Positions 60,092-64,000 of a DNA stretch of 64,000 nt are shown piece by piece. The DNA lies in assembly GCF_000013025.1 (NCBI RefSeq), contig NC_008358.1:2418001-2482000 (forward strand), in the 5' to 3' direction. Source of the stretch: Hyphomonas neptunium ATCC 15444. Lineage in GTDB: Bacteria; Pseudomonadota; Alphaproteobacteria; Caulobacterales; Hyphomonadaceae. Numbering within the stretch: position 1 is the first letter of the stretch; every line of letters begins with the position of its first letter. The position numbers and the translations under genes are program-made. A model generated the notes under the pieces. The model worked only from the letters and a program-made list of their open reading frames with translations. It searched no databases and was not told the origin of the DNA.

Positions 60092-60469
60092 GCCTTGTTA
60101 CTCCCTGTACCATCACCCCTTCCGGCAATCCGGAAGCCGTTTCTTGCAGTGCAGCAAGCCCTGACCTGCCTAACGAACGTGTGCGCATTTGGTTGCCCAT
60201 CAAAATGGGTCACCGCGTTCAGCGGCGACACCGTCAAGGCAGATTGGAAGGACAATTGAGGCACGGTGTCAGATGGGAGGGCAAACAGGGTCCGTTTTTC
60301 ATGAGATTGAGGCAAACCAAAGGCGGATTTGTGGCTCACGCACCCTGTCTCTGTTGCAGGACTGTCATGATCGGAATGACCGCAGCCCCGCCTAAAAACC
60401 AGTCACTCGCGCGGCAGGTGAAACGCGGGCCGAAACCTCGCGCAAAACGCCGATAGGGGCGGACGCACC

Positions 60470-60522
60470 TGCGAAAGAAAAAGGGGAGCGCCGCCAGGAC
60501 AGGCGGGCGGGCGGCGCTCCCC
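60470..60522 (-). terminator. Rho-independent terminator of secDF
   Basis: A 13-bp stem GGGGAGCGCCGCC (60483-60495) with GGCGGCGCTCCCC (60510-60522), and on the minus strand a CTTTTTCTTTC run after it, ten bases beyond the secDF stop. Confidence 0.85.
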
Positions 60523-60531
60523 GCCGAAGGG

Positions 60532-63054
60532 TCAGCTGACGGGGGCGTCAGGCTGAACCGCTCCGGCATGCTGGTGGCGCTGGGCAAGATTTCCCAGCAG
60601 CAGAAGGATCGGCGCGGCGATGAAGATCGAGGACATGGTGGCGATCAGCACGCCAAACACCATCGGCAAGGCGAAATTCTCGACCGCATTGCCGCCCCAG
60701 ATGGCCATCGGCACGATGGCCAGCAGCGTCGTCATCGAGGTGAAGATGCACCGGGTCAGCACCTGGTTGATGCTGGTGTCGATGACCGTTCGCAGATCGT
60801 AGCGCTTGGCCAGGCGGATATTCTCCCGCATCCGGTCATAGACGACTACCTTGTCGTTCACCGAATAGCCGATGAAGGTCAGCAGCGCGGCGATGGCGGT
60901 GAGGTTGAAGTCCAGCCCGAAGAGAACGAAGAAGCCGAGCATCTTCGTCGTATCCAGCGCCAGGGTGACGATTGCCCCGATGGCGAAGTTCCACTCGAAC
61001 CGCCACCAGATATAGAACAGCATCGCCAGGCTCGCGAGGCCGACGGCGATCATGCCGTTGCGGGCAAGCTCGCCGGACACTTTCGGCCCGACCACTTCGG
61101 TCCGCTCCACCGAGATACCCGGATCGATCTCGCTCAGCGTCTGGCGCACGGTATTGACCGCCGCCGTCTGGGCCGCCTCGCCGCCATCCTGTCGCTGGAT
61201 GCGGATCAGCACGTCATCCTTGCCGCCGATCTGCTGGAGGGCGACTTCACCCAGTCCCAGCTCGCCAAGTTCAGCGCGCAGCTGGGAGAGGTTGGCTTCT
61301 CCCGGCGTGGTGATTTCCACCTGAATGCCGCCGGTAAAGTCGATGCCGTAATTGAGGCCCGGATTGATGAAGAGGCCGATGGAGGCAATCGAGAGCAGGA
61401 TGGAGGTGGCGATGCCGAAATAGCGCGCCTTCATGAACGAGATTTTCGATCCGTCGGGCACCAGGCGGAACAGCGGCTCGATGTCGATGCGCTTGATGCG
61501 GCGGTGGCGCACCCAGGCTGTCATCAGGACACGGACCACCGTGACCGCTGTAAACAGCGACACACCCGTGCCCACGATCATGGTGACGGCAAAGCCCTTC
61601 ACCGGGCCGGAGCCGAACATGAACAGCAGCGCCGTGGCGATCAGCGTGGTGATGTTGGCGTCGAGGATGGTTGAATAGGCAATGTTGAACCCCCGGTCGA
61701 GCGCGGCGAGGGCGCTGACGCCTTTCTTGCTTTCCTCGCGGATGCGCTCGTTGATCAGGATATTGGCGTCCACCGCGATGCCGATGCCCAGAATGATGCC
61801 GGCAATGCCCGGCAGGGTCAGCGTGGCGCCCATGAAGGTCAGGATACCAAGGGTGAGGGCCACGTTGAGGAACAGCGCGAAACTCGCGATCAGGCCCCAG
61901 CCCCGGTAAAGCAGGGTCATGAACGCGACGACCAGCGCAAAGCCGATCAGGCCGGTGTAGAGGCCCATGCTGATCACATCGGCGCCAAGGTCTGGCCCCA
62001 CCGTGCGCTCCTCGATCACGGTCAGCGGCGCTGGCAGGGCGCCTGCCCGCAGGAGGGCGGAGAGCATCGCGGTTTCTTCAATCGTGAAGTCGCCGGTGAT
62101 CTGGCCGGAGCCGCCAAGGATCGGCCCCTGGATGACCGGGGCGGTCAGCACCTTTCCGTCCAGAACAATGGCAAAGGGTTTGCCAACATTGTTCTTGGTG
62201 ATCTCGGCAAACTGTTTTGTGCCGGCCGCGTCGAAGCGGAAGGTGACGATGGGCTCGTTGGTCTGGGAATCAAAGCCCGAGCGGGCATCGGACAACCGGT
62301 CGCCGCTCAGGGCAACGCGGTCATAGATGGGCATCTCCGCGCCGGTTTTGGTGTCCGGCAGGAGGGTGACGCCATCGGGCACTTCGCCGCCATAGGTTTC
62401 CGGCGCGACCATGTGGAAAGACATCTGCGCGGTGGAGCCGAGCAGTTCACGCAGGCGGGTGGGGTCTTGCAGACCGGGCAGCTGGACGAGGATACGGTCG
62501 GCGCCGACGCGCTGGATGGTCGGCTCGGCAACACCCACCTGATCGACCCGCTGGCGCACGATTTCGACGCTCTGGCCGATGGCCTGGTTGATGCGGTCTG
62601 CGGTGCCCGCCTCGGAGAGGGACAGGGTGATCGTATCGCCCTTCGGCTGGATGAGGATGTCAGGCACCGAACCGGTAAACCCGGCCTGTTGAACCTGCGT
62701 CACCTGTTCGCGCAGCCTTGAGAGGATACGGCTGCGCCCATCGGGATCGGTGATCCGTGCCACCACCGTGTCGCCCGTCACCTCCACCTTGCCGCGCACG
62801 GTTTCGGTGCTCATCAGGGTGCGGGTTTCGGCGGCGAGGGATTTCAGCCGGTCAGCCAGCAAGGCCGGGCCGTCTACCTCCAGGACAAGATGCGAGCCGC
62901 CGCGCAGGTCGAGACCCAGCGTGATCTGCTTCTTGGGCAGCCAGTCGGGCATGGCCGCAATCTGCTGCGGCGACAGCACGTTTGGCAGGGCCGCCAGCAG
63001 CCCGATCAGGATGATAAGAATATAGGTTACCAGTACCGTTCTGGTGGTACGCAT
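60532..63054 (-). CDS. secDF: Fused SecD-SecF protein translocase subunit
   Basis: 840 residues, SecD (1-about 520) joined to SecF (about 540-820). SecD part: ITLGLDLRGGSHLVLEVD, VRQRVDQVGVAEPTIQRVGADRILVQLPG, ILGIGIAVDANILINERIREE. SecF part: GLNYGIDFTGGIQVEI, ERTEVVGPKVSGEL, FIGYSVNDKVVVYDRMREN. Twelve helices and two periplasmic P1/P4 domains. It uses the proton gradient to pull proteins through SecYEG. No yajC lies beside it. ATG 63054; the 299-base gap upstream (63055-63353) holds no gene I can support. Confidence 0.95.
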   Translation of the reverse strand: MRTTRTVLVTYILIILIGLLAALPNVLSPQQIAAMPDWLPKKQITLGLDLRGGSHLVLEVDGPALLADRLKSLAAETRTLMSTETVRGKVEVTGDTVVARITDPDGRSRILSRLREQVTQVQQAGFTGSVPDILIQPKGDTITLSLSEAGTADRINQAIGQSVEIVRQRVDQVGVAEPTIQRVGADRILVQLPGLQDPTRLRELLGSTAQMSFHMVAPETYGGEVPDGVTLLPDTKTGAEMPIYDRVALSGDRLSDARSGFDSQTNEPIVTFRFDAAGTKQFAEITKNNVGKPFAIVLDGKVLTAPVIQGPILGGSGQITGDFTIEETAMLSALLRAGALPAPLTVIEERTVGPDLGADVISMGLYTGLIGFALVVAFMTLLYRGWGLIASFALFLNVALTLGILTFMGATLTLPGIAGIILGIGIAVDANILINERIREESKKGVSALAALDRGFNIAYSTILDANITTLIATALLFMFGSGPVKGFAVTMIVGTGVSLFTAVTVVRVLMTAWVRHRRIKRIDIEPLFRLVPDGSKISFMKARYFGIATSILLSIASIGLFINPGLNYGIDFTGGIQVEITTPGEANLSQLRAELGELGLGEVALQQIGGKDDVLIRIQRQDGGEAAQTAAVNTVRQTLSEIDPGISVERTEVVGPKVSGELARNGMIAVGLASLAMLFYIWWRFEWNFAIGAIVTLALDTTKMLGFFVLFGLDFNLTAIAALLTFIGYSVNDKVVVYDRMRENIRLAKRYDLRTVIDTSINQVLTRCIFTSMTTLLAIVPMAIWGGNAVENFALPMVFGVLIATMSSIFIAAPILLLLGNLAQRHQHAGAVQPDAPVS

Positions 63055-63353
63055 GCGGAAATTCCTTGAGGATGCCTGAAACCGGAGGCCATCGCGTATG
63101 GCGGCCGGTGATCGCGCGCACAGGGCCGGAATCCGGCCGGGCGCAGTCTGGCTGTCAGTTCATCCGATAAGGGGCCGGGGCGAAGGCCTCACGCACGGCA
63201 GAGACATGGAGGGATGCAATGTCTCTTACAGGGGTATGTTGTGCGTGGAAGAAAGGTCTCCGCCCCGGCCAGGGATCTGCCACGGGGGAACGGCAGATCA
63301 CACCTGATCGGGATGAACGGCAGGCTGCGCATCGCGCGCAGCGGGTCCGTGCA

Positions 63354-63740
63354 TCAAGCGGAGAGCGGCGGCGCGCGAGGCGCCGAAAAACGTGTTGAAA
63401 GACTGGGCGTTGCGTCCGCGCCGAACGGCGGGTCCGGCAGCGATTTCTGGGCCGCAGGCGGGAACGAATATCCCGGCAATGCCGCAAACACCGTAGACGG
63501 CACATCATCGCCATCAGACGGCACCATCTGGAGGCGCGCGCGTTGGTCGCGGTCAGCCTTGGGCAGCACGGCATCAGAAACCTGCGCCGCGCCCTGGCTC
63601 GCCTCAGCGACCGAGAAAACCGGCTGCGTGGCGTGATTGCCCGAAGAAATCGCCGCCGCCACAAGCATCACGAACCCGAGCGCTGCAATCAGCAGGCTTC
63701 TCGGATGCAGCGTTCCTGTGGGGGCCAGTCTGCGGGTCAT
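63354..63740 (-). CDS. Uncharacterised protein with N-terminal membrane anchor
   Basis: 128 residues. One hydrophobic segment LLIAALGFVMLVAAAISSG (about residues 16-34), either an uncleaved anchor or a signal, then a Pro/Ala/Ser-rich polar part with no recognised fold. No strong ribosome site before ATG 63740. It is on the same strand upstream of secDF, 299 bases away. It may be real, but coding evidence is only moderate. Confidence 0.5.
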   Translation of the reverse strand: MTRRLAPTGTLHPRSLLIAALGFVMLVAAAISSGNHATQPVFSVAEASQGAAQVSDAVLPKADRDQRARLQMVPSDGDDVPSTVFAALPGYSFPPAAQKSLPDPPFGADATPSLSTRFSAPRAPPLSA

Positions 63741-63956
63741 TGCGCTTATTTAGACATTGTCCTGCCACTGCGCCATAGGAAAACGTCAGCCTCAAGAACA
63801 GCGAATCCCTCTTTCACCCGGTCCGGCCCTCCCATGACAGGTTTTCCCACCCGACCCGCGCCTCATGGCCTCGCGCAGCCCGGCCTGCGCCCGAAACCTG
63901 ACAGTTCCTCACAATGCAGAAAGCTGAAATCTTCCCGCTTGACGGCCTTTGCATTT

Positions 63957-63972
63957 GTGAGTAAACACTCAC
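63957..63972. promoter_or_regulatory. Palindrome at the right edge, candidate TetR-type operator
   Basis: GTGAGT (63957-63962) and ACTCAC (63967-63972) around AAAC, extended by AT-rich sequence. Such GTGAGTxxxxACTCAC sites are common upstream of TetR/AcrR-controlled efflux genes. The controlled gene would lie beyond 64000. The region 63741-63956 holds no visible gene. Confidence 0.55.
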
Positions 63973-64000
63973 TTATTGAAGCAACGGGAAAGCAACGAGG

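Noticed and set aside
60181..60456. 91-codon plus-strand frame in the gap between opgG and secDF
   Set aside because: Arg/Lys-rich, no ribosome site, no family pattern; more likely non-coding.
63155..63664. Minus-strand open frame between secDF and the anchored protein, with a fairly normal-looking C-terminal end
   Set aside because: It overlaps the anchored-protein frame, its first two thirds are Arg/Cys-rich nonsense, and no start with a ribosome site was found for the last part.

Overview
The window is high-GC, densely packed DNA of an alphaproteobacterium. The strongest lineage evidence is a complete general stress response (GSR) locus, phyR / nepR-ecfG-sensor kinase, with GGAAC-N16/17-CGTT promoters; this is specific to Alphaproteobacteria. 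The TonB receptors, HWE and HisKA_2 kinases, DUF2842, an atypical SDR and a group-1 P5C dehydrogenase suggest a Hyphomonas-like member of the Hyphomonadaceae/Caulobacterales. That placement is inference. No rRNA, tRNA, CRISPR array or prophage was seen.

Layout. 1-6.1 kb: heme A synthase end (cut by the window), a TetR regulator with a strong operator palindrome between it and a CoA-transferase, an intact IS110-family insertion sequence flanked by REP-like palindromes, and a CaiB-type CoA-transferase with a hotdog thioesterase. 6.1-9.3 kb: succinate-semialdehyde dehydrogenase, an AraC regulator and a small outer-membrane barrel protein. 9.3-16.3 kb: an iron/siderophore block made of a TonB receptor, a lipoprotein fusing a TolB-like propeller to an amidohydrolase, and a divergent PepSY membrane protein. 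16.3-22.5 kb: alpha/beta hydrolase, PaiB-like protein, P5C dehydrogenase and AGCS amino-acid symporter in tight series, then a convergent aldehyde dehydrogenase.

22.7-33.1 kb is the GSR island. The core regulators sit among typical stress genes (lipid-kinase-like protein, phosphoesterase, acidic lipoprotein, entericidin-like peptide, DUF883, DUF1328, CsbD), and eight EcfG-type promoters can be read directly from the sequence, two of them in tandem in front of nepR-ecfG. A soluble PAS-HWE kinase follows. 33.5-36.0 kb: Rnk-like protein, then HxlR regulator divergent from an SDR lacking the catalytic Tyr and a GST-kappa/HCCA isomerase. 36.2-40.7 kb: a TonB receptor, a TauE/SafE permease and a Tat/lipoprotein-exported PLP aminotransferase form an unusual envelope cassette, the best candidate here for an undescribed pathway. 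40.9-45.5 kb: diguanylate cyclase, two exported PepSY-type proteins around an OmpR-type two-component system, and a 7-TM SWEET-like protein.

45.5-49.9 kb: complete pabB-pabA-pabC-folP-folB-folK operon for p-aminobenzoate and folate, with genes overlapping. 50.0-54.9 kb: His/Cys-rich exported protein and a CzcB/CzcA heavy-metal RND pump without an outer-membrane channel gene. 54.9-56.1 kb: LOG-family and RidA-family proteins. 56.2-60.1 kb: opgG-opgH for osmoregulated periplasmic glucans. 60.5-63.7 kb: fused secDF and an uncharacterised anchored protein. A TetR-type palindrome near the right edge probably controls a gene outside the window.
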